DNA of 64,000 nucleotides from the NCBI RefSeq assembly GCF_009618275.1, contig NZ_WIAD01000001.1:420179-484178 (forward strand), written 5' to 3'. This document shows positions 56,245 through 64,000 of the stretch, piece by piece (within the stretch, counting starts at the first letter, position 1; each line of letters begins with the position of its first letter). The notes under the pieces are model-generated. The model saw only the letters and a program-made list of their open reading frames with translations. It did not search any database and had not been told where the DNA came from. This DNA is from Roseimaritima sediminicola. GTDB taxonomy: Bacteria > Planctomycetota > Planctomycetia > Pirellulales > Pirellulaceae. Made by a program: the position numbers and the translations under genes.

Positions 56245-56617
56245 CGGAAGGTCTCCAGGAAGGGAGGAAGGTTGAAATGGGACCGTCGAGGACATGCGTG
56301 CCACGCTCCCACAGTTACCTGTAAGACGTTCGCTCGCCCCCGGCTGCCGGCGAAGTCCCTGGGAGGAAGCGTGCCGAAGGTCGGGGAGAGCTGGCGAAGC
56401 GATGACCCCATCGTTCTAGCTGGAGGTATCGTCGCCGCAGCCGGTGCAGAATCGCTATTCCGGAGAAATTGGCTAAGCGTCACCGCCCACCGCGACGCTT
56501 TGGAGAGGCTTTAACGATTGTGCCGATCAGAACCTAGCGCGACTAGGCTTGGAGCCGCCGAGCAAGTATTTTGACTGGCTGCCTTCGATCTTTTCCGCCC
56601 CAGGAGCTTGGTACCAC
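56245..56617. other. Intergenic between divergent genes; no gene seen
   Basis: This interval should hold promoters for the Cys-rich gene and the kinase. A TTG at 56549 would start the kinase frame earlier, so up to 69 bases here may be coding. No repeat or hairpin stands out. Confidence 0.55.
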
Positions 56618-58177
56618 GTGAACGCCTCGGTGAAGCCGTCTCAGTTTCACGTCAAAGCCATTTTGAGCGGCTTGGTGACCGAAACGCAGTGGCAAAGCGC
56701 CAAACAGGCCGTCTACCGGCAAATGGCCGCCGAGCTGGCCGAACAGCGGACCGCCCCTTCCCGCGACGCAAGCGAACCGGCCCGGGAGGACTCGGGCGAG
56801 CGGCCTGGCTTGCCGCCCGGTGACAAAGCCGGTGACAAGGCCGGTGCATCGCCGGGTGAAAAGGCCGGTGCATCGTCCGGCGACGAATCGCTCGATCCCG
56901 AGCATCGCCTGCGGCAGCGCGACGAACGGCTGGCCGAATGGTTTATCCAGGCCGGCATCCTGACGCGTTATCAAGCGGTCCAGTTGATGGCCGGACGCAG
57001 CAAGTTGACGCTGGGGCCGTACGTGATCACCGACTGGATCGGTCAAGGCGGCATGGGACAAGTCTTCAAAGCCGTTCACAAAGTGATGGGACGGGAATCG
57101 GCCGTCAAAGTCCTGCCGGCCGAACGCTCGACGCCCGAATCCCGCGAGTCCTTCCTGCGGGAGATCCGCCTGCAAGCCGGGCTGGACTGCCCCTACCTGG
57201 TCCGCGCGTTCGATGCCGGCGAAGACGGCGGCGTGCACTACCTGGTCACCGAGTACGTCCCGGGGACGGACCTCCGCCGCCTGGTGCGTCGCCGCGGTCC
57301 CCTGCCGATGGACCAGGCCGCCTCGGTGATCATGCAGGCGGCCCTGGGTCTGGATTACGCCCACCGCCTGGGCCTGGTCCATCGCGACGTCAAACCCGGC
57401 AATATTCTGGTGACCCCTGAAGGACACGCCAAAGTCTCCGACGTCGGCTTGGCAGCCTGGTCGATGGGCCTGGAGGACGACCCCCGCGCCGGAAAAATCG
57501 TCGGCACGGTCGATTACATCTCGCCCGAACAGATCCGCAGCCCCCGCCAGGTCGGGCCCGCTTCGGACATCTATTCCTTGGGATGCACGATGTACTACGC
57601 CCTGTGCGGCAAAGTTCCCTATCCCGGCGGCGACAGTATTTCCAAGTGTCGTCGTCACTGCGAAGAAACCCCCTGGCACCCGCGAAAGTTCGTTCCGGAG
57701 CTGGACGAGGAACTCATCGAAATCATCGCCGACATGATGGAAAAGGATCCCGAGCGGCGGATCGCCACGGCAGCCGAAGTTGCCGAGCGGCTGGAGCCCT
57801 GGGCCGGGGGCATCGGGGACATCGCCGAACGGCCGTTCGACGACGGGCACTGGGCCACGCCGCCGCCGCCAGCGGAAAGCGATGCCGGCGATCCCGAAGA
57901 CCCCCCAACGCCCCAGGTCAGCTCCTCCGACGACGTCTCGATCAGCGGTCCGGTGGACATCACCCCCCCGCCGCTGCCCGAATCGTCCCTCCCAGGATCA
58001 ACGCTGCCCGGATCAACGCTGCCCGGATCAACGCTGCCCGGATCGGGCGCCGGCCCATTCCCCACAGCGGCCAGCAATACGGTCGGGCTGACCGTCGCGA
58101 TCACCCTGGCGATCGCCGTTCCGCTGTGTCTGTTAATCGGCGCGATCCTGGGATTCATCATCCACGCTTCGCTGTGA
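56618..58177 (+). CDS. Membrane-anchored Ser/Thr protein kinase
   Basis: A Hanks-type kinase of 519 aa from the GTG at 56618 (542 aa if the TTG at 56549 is used). An Ala/Pro/Glu-rich linker leads to the kinase domain: glycine loop G-Q-G-G-M-G, A-V-K lysine about 164, catalytic V-H-R-D-V-K-P-G-N, and the Mg motif as D-V-G instead of D-F-G (also I-S-P-E for A-P-E). The C-terminal region is Pro/Ser-rich with L-P-G-S-T repeats (15-bp units near 58000) and ends in a membrane helix (I-A-V-P-L-C-L-L-I-G-A-I-L). The kinase should face the cytoplasm. Substrates unknown. Confidence 0.9.
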   Translation: MNASVKPSQFHVKAILSGLVTETQWQSAKQAVYRQMAAELAEQRTAPSRDASEPAREDSGERPGLPPGDKAGDKAGASPGEKAGASSGDESLDPEHRLRQRDERLAEWFIQAGILTRYQAVQLMAGRSKLTLGPYVITDWIGQGGMGQVFKAVHKVMGRESAVKVLPAERSTPESRESFLREIRLQAGLDCPYLVRAFDAGEDGGVHYLVTEYVPGTDLRRLVRRRGPLPMDQAASVIMQAALGLDYAHRLGLVHRDVKPGNILVTPEGHAKVSDVGLAAWSMGLEDDPRAGKIVGTVDYISPEQIRSPRQVGPASDIYSLGCTMYYALCGKVPYPGGDSISKCRRHCEETPWHPRKFVPELDEELIEIIADMMEKDPERRIATAAEVAERLEPWAGGIGDIAERPFDDGHWATPPPPAESDAGDPEDPPTPQVSSSDDVSISGPVDITPPPLPESSLPGSTLPGSTLPGSTLPGSGAGPFPTAASNTVGLTVAITLAIAVPLCLLIGAILGFIIHASL

Positions 58178-58182
58178 CCAAG

Positions 58183-58276
58183 CAGCTCGGCTGTCCCATA
58201 GTAGCTCGGCTGTCCCATAGTCGCTCGGCTGTCCCAGCCGAGAATCACCACCGCCTCGGCTGGGACAGCCGAGCTA
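58183..58276. repeat. Palindromic GCTCGGCTGTCCCAGCCGAG cluster
   Basis: Two partial modules (GTAGCTCGGCTGTCCCATA) precede a long inverted repeat: GCTCGGCTGTCCCAGCCGAG and CTCGGCTGGGACAGCCGAGC separated by a 12-base loop. It lies six bases after the kinase stop and could act as a terminator-like or mRNA-stabilising structure. Confidence 0.88.
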
Positions 58277-58493
58277 CTTTCTACCGCCGCTGAAAAACGT
58301 TTGCCGGGTTGGATCAATCGGGTAAGATTGGCGGTAACGGTTACAATACCTACCAGCCCTCCCGCTGCATTGCTTGCACTGCCGCTTCTGGCCGTGGCGT
58401 ATCCTAGAGTTACTCAACTGCTTGCGGCCCCTCTTCGACTGGTGGCGGGACCAGGTCGATTGTTTCTCCCAACGTTCCATTGGAAAACCATTT

Positions 58494-61400
58494 ATGAAAA
58501 CTCGTTTCTCGATGCTTAGGACCACCAATTATTGGGCTGGCCTCTTGGCCGGTTGGGTCCTGGTGACGGCCGGTGCGTCGAAGGCATCGGCGGACTTGGC
58601 GGAATTCAGCAAAGTCTCCGAAGGGTATACCGAGGTGACTTCGGCCGACCAGCAGAATCCCAAGGGGCTGTTCAAGGTCTGGAAGAACGAGGACAAAGCG
58701 CAACTACTGGGTGAACTGCCCAAAAATTTCGCGTCCAAACGCTACTTCATCGCCCTGACGGTCAGCAGTGGCGATCGCTACGCCGGCCTGCAATCGGGTG
58801 ATTGGGTGGTCCGATGGCGGAAGTACAACGATCGCTTGGCGTTGATCGCGCCGAACCTGTCGGTCCGGGCCACCGGCGATGCCGAAGCCAAAGCCTCGGT
58901 CAAACGGCTGTTCACCGACCAGGTCCTGTTGGACGTGCCGATCCTTGCCAACGGCCCCAGCGGTGGACCGGTCATCGATCTGGACGCGCTGTTCGTCGGC
59001 AACGCCACCCAGTTCTTCGGTTCCACGGTGCGGATCAGCAACTCGCGGCTGGTCAGCATCGATAAGGCCAAAGTCTTTCCGGACAATATCGAACTGGCTT
59101 TCGAAATTGTCGGCCGTAGCGGGCGTCTGCAAACCCTGCACTATTCGATCAGCGAAGTGCCCTCGACCGGCAACGGCTTCAAGCCGCGTCCGGCCGATGC
59201 TCGCGTGGGTTATTTCACGACCTCGTTTTCCGACCTCGCCAAGTACGACGACGACGAAACCCGTGTCCGCTACATCAACCGCTGGCACCTGGAAAAACGC
59301 GATCCCAAGCTCAAGCTGAGCCCGCCCAAAGAGCCGATCCGGTTCTACATCGAACACACCACTCCGGTTCGCTACCGGCGGTGGGTCAAGCAGGGCATCG
59401 AATACTGGAACAAAGCCTTCGAGGAAGTCGGCCTGATCGATGCGATCGTGGTCGAATACCAGGATGCCGCCAGCGGGGCTCACATGGAAAAGGACCCCGA
59501 GGATGTCAACTACAACTTCGTCCGCTGGTTGAACAACGACATCGGCACCGCGATCGGCCCCAGCCGCGTGCATCCGGAAACGGGCCAGATCTTGGACGCC
59601 GACATCGTCCTGACCGACGGTTGGATCCGCCACTTCCGTTTCAATTTCCACGACCTGATGCCCCAGTTGGCCATGGAAGGGATGAGCCCCGAGACGCTGG
59701 CGTGGTTGGGTGAACATCCCAACTGGGACCCGCGCGTTCGCTTCGCCCCGCCCTCGAAAGCTCACCAGCGTCGCGTTCAGGCCGCTCAGTTGAGCCGCCA
59801 ACCGCTGGCCGGTCACGCTTTCGGCGCCGCCGATCCGCGGTTGCTCGGCGATGACGAGTTCGACGGTCTATACGGCCGGGTCAGCCAGAAAAACGGTCTG
59901 TGTATGGCGGCCAGCGGTCGCAACCTGGACCTCGCCCTGGCGCGGATGAACTGGGCCCTGACCCTGCTCGAAGAAAAAGCGACCGAGGACGAAAAGAAGA
60001 AGAAAGAGGACGAGGAAAAAAAGAAGAAAGACGGCGAAGGTGAGCCCGACGATGACGCCGCGGACGAAGCGGATGCGGCCAACAAGGACGATAATGCCGA
60101 AGACAAGGACGAATCGTCGGACGAAGAAAAAGCCTCTGACGACAAAGAGGAACAAGTCGCCAGCGACGAAGAGTTGCTCGACGGGATGCCCGAATGGTTC
60201 GTCGGACCGTTGCTGGCCGACCTGGTGGCCCACGAAGTCGGACACACCCTCGGCCTGCGTCACAACTTCAAAGCTTCGGGCCTGTACACCATGGACGAAA
60301 TCAACAGCGAAGAGCTGAAGGGCAAGAAAACCTTTACCGCTTCGGTCATGGACTACACCCCGATCAACTACCGCTACGAATCCGGGGAAACCCAGGGTGA
60401 CTATGCGATGATCGGCCTCGGCCCCTACGATTTCTGGGCCATCGAGTACGGCTATACGTTCGAAGACCAAAAGTTATCCGAGATCCTCAAGCGTTGTTCC
60501 GAACCGGAATTGCAGTACGCCACCGACGAGGACACCAGTGGTCCCGACCCCTTGGCCCGGCGTTACGACTTCGGCAAATACCCGCTGGAGTACGCTCAGG
60601 AACAAACCAAGCTGATCCGTTTGTATCGGGAACGCATCCTGGACAAATTCGTCAAAGACGGCGACAGCTGGGCCAAAGCTCGGCGCGGCTACGAATTGAC
60701 CCTGGGCCTGCAATCGCGATCGGTCAGCATGATGGCCAACTGGGTGGGCGGCACGTTCATCCATCGCGACAAAAAGGGTGACCCCGGCAATCGCTCGCCC
60801 GTGGAAGTCGTTCCCGCCGAACAGCAGCGCGAAGCGATGCAGTTCGTGATCGATCATACGTTCCACGACGAAGCCTACGGCCTGACGCCCGCGCTGCTGG
60901 AACGCATGTCCGCCGACAAGTGGCTCGACGGCGGCGCCGGTCATACGATGAGCAGCGAAGGCGCATGGCCGATTCACGATCGCATCCTGGGGATCCAAGC
61001 CACCTCGCTGACGCTGTTGTTGAACCCGACGACGCTTCGCCGCGTTCACGACAACGAACTGCGTGTGCCGGCCGAGCAGGACATGCTGACGCTGCCCGAG
61101 TTGCTCGACACGGTCAGCCAAGCGGTCTGGAGCGAACTGGAAGCGGAATGCCCACCGGATCGCAACGATCGCCGGCCGATGATCAGCAGCCTCCGCCGCA
61201 ACCTCCAGCGTGAACACCTGGAACGATTGCTGGACCTGGTCCTCGACAACGCCAGCGACACCGCGGCTCACAAGCCGATCAGCAACCTGGCTCGTCTGGA
61301 ACTGCGCGAGTTACAGGGCAAGATCCAGAAGTCGATCGCCAAGTGCGACGACAAGATGGACGTCTACACCAAGGCGCACCTGTCAGAGATGGACGAACGC

Positions 61401-61526
61401 ATCGGCAGCGCACTGAAGGCCGGCTATGTGTATGGTTCGAACCAACAGCGCGGTGGCGGCGGCATGATCATTCGCCTCGGCCAACCCGCCGACCAGACGC
61501 AGCACTACGAGCCCACGCCGCAGTAA
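58494..61526 (+). CDS. Exported zinc-dependent metalloprotease, DUF5117 type
   Basis: A large metalloprotease of 1010 aa. The N-terminus M-K-T-R-F-S-M-L-R followed by W-A-G-L-L-A-G-W-V-L-V-T-A-G-A is a signal peptide. The catalytic motif H-E-V-G-H-T-L-G-L-R-H-N begins near residue 580. A highly charged insert with Lys-runs and Asp/Glu-runs lies at about 490-560, directly before it. Domain layout (DUF5117-like N-part, DUF4953-like peptidase) matches the family called zinc-dependent metalloprotease. The start is the ATG at 58494. Substrate unknown. Confidence 0.92.
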   Translation: MKTRFSMLRTTNYWAGLLAGWVLVTAGASKASADLAEFSKVSEGYTEVTSADQQNPKGLFKVWKNEDKAQLLGELPKNFASKRYFIALTVSSGDRYAGLQSGDWVVRWRKYNDRLALIAPNLSVRATGDAEAKASVKRLFTDQVLLDVPILANGPSGGPVIDLDALFVGNATQFFGSTVRISNSRLVSIDKAKVFPDNIELAFEIVGRSGRLQTLHYSISEVPSTGNGFKPRPADARVGYFTTSFSDLAKYDDDETRVRYINRWHLEKRDPKLKLSPPKEPIRFYIEHTTPVRYRRWVKQGIEYWNKAFEEVGLIDAIVVEYQDAASGAHMEKDPEDVNYNFVRWLNNDIGTAIGPSRVHPETGQILDADIVLTDGWIRHFRFNFHDLMPQLAMEGMSPETLAWLGEHPNWDPRVRFAPPSKAHQRRVQAAQLSRQPLAGHAFGAADPRLLGDDEFDGLYGRVSQKNGLCMAASGRNLDLALARMNWALTLLEEKATEDEKKKKEDEEKKKKDGEGEPDDDAADEADAANKDDNAEDKDESSDEEKASDDKEEQVASDEELLDGMPEWFVGPLLADLVAHEVGHTLGLRHNFKASGLYTMDEINSEELKGKKTFTASVMDYTPINYRYESGETQGDYAMIGLGPYDFWAIEYGYTFEDQKLSEILKRCSEPELQYATDEDTSGPDPLARRYDFGKYPLEYAQEQTKLIRLYRERILDKFVKDGDSWAKARRGYELTLGLQSRSVSMMANWVGGTFIHRDKKGDPGNRSPVEVVPAEQQREAMQFVIDHTFHDEAYGLTPALLERMSADKWLDGGAGHTMSSEGAWPIHDRILGIQATSLTLLLNPTTLRRVHDNELRVPAEQDMLTLPELLDTVSQAVWSELEAECPPDRNDRRPMISSLRRNLQREHLERLLDLVLDNASDTAAHKPISNLARLELRELQGKIQKSIAKCDDKMDVYTKAHLSEMDERIGSALKAGYVYGSNQQRGGGGMIIRLGQPADQTQHYEPTPQ

Positions 61527-61527
61527 A

Positions 61528-61640
61528 TGTGGCATAGGCTTCCAGCCTGTGATAAACAGTGGCATAGGCTTCCAGCCTGTGATAAACAGTGGCATAGGCT
61601 TCCAGCCTGTGAACAGTGGCATAGGCTTCCAGCCTGTGAA
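61528..61640. repeat. Four GTGGCATAGGCTTCCAGCCT repeats
   Basis: Four copies of GTGGCATAGGCTTCCAGCCT spaced by about 30 bases follow the protease stop. Same module as in the 93-bp array at 8806. They lie between the stop and a strong terminator. Confidence 0.95.
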
Positions 61641-61643
61641 AAA

Positions 61644-61683
61644 CAAAAAAGACCAGCCTGCCGCCGGCAGGCTGGTCTTTTTC
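61644..61683 (+). terminator. Strong intrinsic terminator
   Basis: Perfect 12-bp stem GACCAGCCTGCC/GGCAGGCTGGTC with a three-base loop, preceded by A6 and followed by TTTTTC. The A-run on the left gives a T-run on the minus strand, so it may act in both directions. Confidence 0.95.
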
Positions 61684-61760
61684 ATTGGCCTCAACGGCGG
61701 CCTAGCTGGGAATCGCTTCGCGAGGGTCAGGCCTTGAGCTCGGTATTCGATGATGCACTT

Positions 61761-61940
61761 CTACTTGACCACTGTTGTGAACACCGAACGCAGATGCTCC
61801 GGAACCAGCAAGGGAACCATCTTCGGTGGTCCATCCGTCTTGCCGCCGAGCCAGGCGATCAACTGAATCAGATACGGTAAGATCCGTAGCGTCAGCGGCC
61901 CATCAATCTGCTCCAGTGGCTGTATCGGTCGTTTGCACAT
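61761..61940 (-). CDS. Small ORF, 59 aa, unknown
   Basis: Below usual length cut-offs, but the frame reads coding-like: it starts M-C-K-R-P-I-Q-P and continues L-R-I-L-P-Y-L-I-Q-L-I-A-W-L-G and K-M-V-P-L-L-V-P-E-H-L. The frame is open about 100 bases farther upstream without an ATG and adds a second cysteine, giving C-R-M-C. This may be a small gene or the tail of a decayed larger one. Function unknown. Confidence 0.4.
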   Translation of the reverse strand: MCKRPIQPLEQIDGPLTLRILPYLIQLIAWLGGKTDGPPKMVPLLVPEHLRSVFTTVVK

Positions 61941-62085
61941 CCGGCAACGCGCCGGGTAGCTGCCGCGATGCTTGTTGTTCTTGGCCGTGGACAGTGGGCG
62001 ACATTCGCGGAGATCGACTAAAATGATGGCGCAGTCGCTTTGGCTTCAACCCGCCGATTATCGCTCGACGCCCAGGCTGGTAACA

Positions 62086-62712
62086 ATGACCATTGGCATC
62101 GACCCCACTGTCGACTTCGCTTGCAAGCTGCTGCTGGGAAGCCCCGACCACCCGGCGATCACGCTGCACTTTTTGGATGCTGTGCTTTTTAGGGAGACTC
62201 CCGGCATCCACCACGACTTCCAGCTACGCACCACCGCTGGAATACGGCTGACGGACTGCCTGCAGGTTCATCTTTTGGAGTTGCCCAAGTACGACTCGCC
62301 AGCGGATAATGGAGTGATCACGGACCCGGTCGAGCAGTGGACGTTTTTCTTCCGGCGAGCCGCCACGTTGACCGCAGAAGACTTGGTATGGCACTTGCCC
62401 GAGCCCGTATTCGCTGAAGCCGCAGGATTTTTAGAGATGATTGCCAAGAATCCCGAAGAACGACGCTACTACCAATCGCGATTGAAGATGCAGCGTGACG
62501 AGCAGGCAAGGCTGGAAGCTGCGGAGGCTCGAGGTGAAGCGAGAGGTGAAGCTCGCGGGGAAGCACGAGGGGAACTCGTTGGACGCATACGGCTCCTACA
62601 GTCGCTGCTCGGGCAGCCAGAATCCAGCTCCAGTGAGCTCCGTTCACGAACGATCGCAGAATTGGAAAGCCTGGAAGCCGATTTGCAGCAGCGTTTGCGC
62701 GGGCGTGGTTAG
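62086..62712 (+). pseudogene. Rpn-family nuclease gene with internal deletion
   Basis: The product (208 aa) starts with the N-terminal segment of Rpn/PD-(D/E)XK transposase-like nucleases (D-x-T-V-D-F-A-C-K-L-L-L-G) and ends with their typical C-terminal part (R-G-E-A-R-G-E repeats, R-L-L-Q-S-L-L-G). The middle, which should hold the catalytic core and the nearby E-x-Q motif, is missing: F-L-D-A-V-L-F-R-E-T-P-G passes directly from the first part to the second. The junction has sequence similar to both sides, which suggests recombination at short homology. An ATG at 62023 is a possible earlier start. Confidence 0.65.
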
Positions 62713-63498
62713 TCCCACCGCTCCGAAAGTTGCAGCTCAGATATGTTCACCGAGCGCAGACATCCTGCAGCAGTTCGACGCGCCATCGGCCTCTTGACAA
62801 ACCAAAAGGGGTCAGGTGTCTTTGGAAATCGAACTCGCTGTCGGCCTCTTGGTCGCATGGTTGATTCCGGCTGAAGTCGACGCGCGGTCGACTCGACCCA
62901 GCCGTCGTCTCCCAAGGGTTTACCACGCTGGGCCGAAAGCCGCACCGCTGGCAGTTCGCCCTCGGACAAGGGCGTGTTGACACGCTCGACCCAACCTGGA
63001 AGCCGCGCGGGCGGCCAAGGGGACAACAGCGGCTGCTGGGGTTCGGGCTTGCGAAGCCAACGCCACAGAGAACTCCACCGCCAGTCTTCGGCCCGGTCGA
63101 CCAGTCCCGCACGCAGGGCGTTTCGCTCGACGCGAGCGACAAACCACAAAAAAATGGTCATCGTCCTGGATGGGGAAGCTTTTGTAGCGTTGTTGATAGA
63201 CATGCCCCATTCCGCCAGTGTGGTAGTGCGCATGGTAGCGCATCGTGTGGGTGCCACCCACCCAAGCCATGAAACGACTCATTTCGCCATCGACGAGCGG
63301 ACGCAGAACCAGATGATAGTGATTCGGCATCAATTGAAACGAGTACAACTCGATCTGATGAATCTGCAAAGCTTCGTGCAGGATTCGCTCAAACGCCCCT
63401 TAATCAGAGTCTCTGTGAAAGATGGTCGCGCGCAAATTGCCTCGATTGAGGGCGTGGTACAGTCCGCCCGCCTCGTCGGCTCGTGGTGGTCTCGGCAT
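62709..63498 (-). pseudogene. Broken REP-associated tyrosine transposase (RAYT)
   Basis: A Y1 transposase-like gene starting at ATG 63498. It has a premature TAA at codon 33 (63402-63400), where the protein would continue in frame with G-A-F-E-R-I-L. The HUH motif is intact in P-N-H-Y-H-L-V-L. A one-base frame change near 63130-63155 follows; beyond it the frame continues V-E-R-N-A-L-R-A-G-L-V. The catalytic Tyr expected just before V-E-R-N is absent. C-terminal sequence runs past the left inverted repeat. The gene is therefore inactive. Confidence 0.8.
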
Positions 63499-63577
63499 TG
63501 GCTCGATCCTCCAAGAACAGAAAACCCCATTCTACCCCGAACCTAAACAGTCATCAAAGAGGCCTGACCCCTTTGAT
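62804..63577. mobile_element. RAYT element with terminal inverted repeats
   Basis: AAAAGGGGTCAGGTGTCTTT at 62804 and its near-complement at 63555-63577 (CAAAGAGGCCTGACCCCTTT) flank the broken RAYT gene. Apart from two bases in the middle, the 18-20 bp arms match. The arrangement fits a RAYT with its cognate palindromic ends. Confidence 0.75.
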
Positions 63578-63899
63578 CCGTTTCGGAGCATCCCCCGCCG
63601 TGATCGCGAGACAAGTTCGCAAAGCAAATCGTCGTTGGCAACCGATCGGCCATCACACCGGCGACCTGACCGCTGCGCAGCCAGACAGCCAAAAGCGTTA
63701 AAACGCGATGCAAAGGCCTGTAACGCGGCGCCATCACATGCCAAGGTGCAGCCGAGCAACGTTCGCATTCGATCGTGCGGCACTGCACGCGAGTCAAAAC
63801 CGCTCGCTACCTCTTACACGCCGCCGCTGTTAACCACCGCAGTCAGCGGTCAACAAAGCAATTGAGATCCAAGGGTTCTATACGTCCCCATCGCCCGAG
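63578..63899. other. Intergenic; nothing recognised
   Basis: About 320 bases between the RAYT element and the edge ORF. Short frames occur, none with a recognisable product. Confidence 0.5.
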
Positions 63900-64000
63900 C
63901 TACTCACTCTTTTTCTGTGAACGATCAACAGAGATTTGCTCCGGCGCATCGACTGGCACCCCCAATGAAGAGGCTTGTTGCGTTTGATTCGTCTGCACTA
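63900..64000 (-). CDS. Possible C-terminus of a gene beyond the window
   Basis: An open frame enters from the right edge and ends at TAG (63902-63900). The visible 32 residues, e.g. Q-T-N-Q-T-Q-Q-A-S-S and D-A-P-E-Q-I-S-V-D-R-S, look like a polar protein tail. Too short for a function call. Confidence 0.35.
   Translation of the reverse strand, partial: VQTNQTQQASSLGVPVDAPEQISVDRSQKKSE

Noticed and set aside
58704..59816. 370-aa minus-strand frame opposite the metalloprotease
   Set aside because: Shadow; the plus-strand frame has signal peptide and catalytic motif.
63148..63154. Programmed frameshift at the A7/T7 run in the RAYT gene
   Set aside because: An independent in-frame stop upstream and the loss of the catalytic Tyr make simple decay more likely.

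Overview
The window is a GC-rich (roughly 60%), densely coding bacterial chromosome segment that I attribute to a planctomycete, most likely the Pirellulaceae (Rhodopirellula-like). The basis is the co-occurrence of families typical of that phylum: secreted sulfatases, a ThuA-DUF1080 protein, a DUF1559 protein, a DUF1592/DUF1552 pair, a BBP7-type outer-membrane barrel, two Hanks-type Ser/Thr kinases, Tat-exported Gfo/Idh/MocA oxidoreductases, a Cys-rich exported repeat protein and the futalosine menaquinone route. Genus is inference; no rRNA is present.

Layout. 1-1.3 kb: 3' part of a sulfatase, then a hexanucleotide array and a palindromic element. 1.6-6.0 kb: a minus-strand run moaD-moaE-cysteine desulfurase-YkgJ-unknown 650-aa protein, tightly packed with short overlaps. 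6.1-7.8 kb: ilvN-ilvC (minus). 8.0-8.8 kb: scpA (plus). 9.3-10.9 kb: ThuA-DUF1080. 10.9-15.5 kb: a minus-strand unit of ECF sigma factor, single-TM anti-sigma-like protein, and two exported proteins. 15.8-18.1 kb: HAD phosphatase and a second sulfatase. 18.2-18.7 kb: orphan ExbD/TolR and tRNA-His. 19-19.8 kb: YpfJ-like metallopeptidase. 20.2-24.5 kb: aceE-aceF. 25-29.5 kb: two unknown proteins and the BBP7 barrel. 29.7-33.7 kb: DUF1592-DUF1552. 33.9-39 kb: glnE and an IlvD/Edd dehydratase. 39.5-41.7 kb: a kinase fused through one membrane helix to a TAXI-like binding domain. 41.9-48.7 kb: two Gfo/Idh/MocA oxidoreductases, an LRR lipoprotein, gamma-carbonic anhydrase-like protein and S41 protease. 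49.3-55.5 kb: menaquinone cluster ubiE/menG-ubiX-ubiA(mqnP)-mqnE-CrtI-like flavoenzyme-mqnD. 55.8-61.5 kb: Cys-rich protein, second kinase, giant zinc metalloprotease. 61.7-64 kb: a decayed zone with a small ORF, an internally deleted Rpn-type gene and a broken REP-associated tyrosine transposase flanked by inverted repeats.

How it works together. The clearest pathway is menaquinone synthesis by the futalosine route (mqnE, mqnD, prenyltransferase, UbiX-type flavin prenyltransferase, final methyltransferase), with a flavin amine-oxidase-fold desaturase translationally coupled inside it. The second is molybdopterin synthase with a cysteine desulfurase that could charge MoaD. The sigma factor and its partner overlap by 4 nt and head a transcription unit of exported proteins.

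The intergenic space is unusually rich in structured repeats: at least six families of short palindromic or tandem elements, several in phased arrays (93, 33, 32, 20 and 18 bp periods), and in-frame tandem repeats within genes (UbiE, GlnE, a kinase). Two MITE-like elements with terminal inverted repeats can be defined here, one of them present in two copies that differ by an exact 76-bp hairpin insertion. The most novel-looking items are the kinase-TAXI receptor fusion, the nested inverted-repeat element, and the GlnE with a degenerate N-terminal active site. I see no CRISPR array, prophage or classical defence island.
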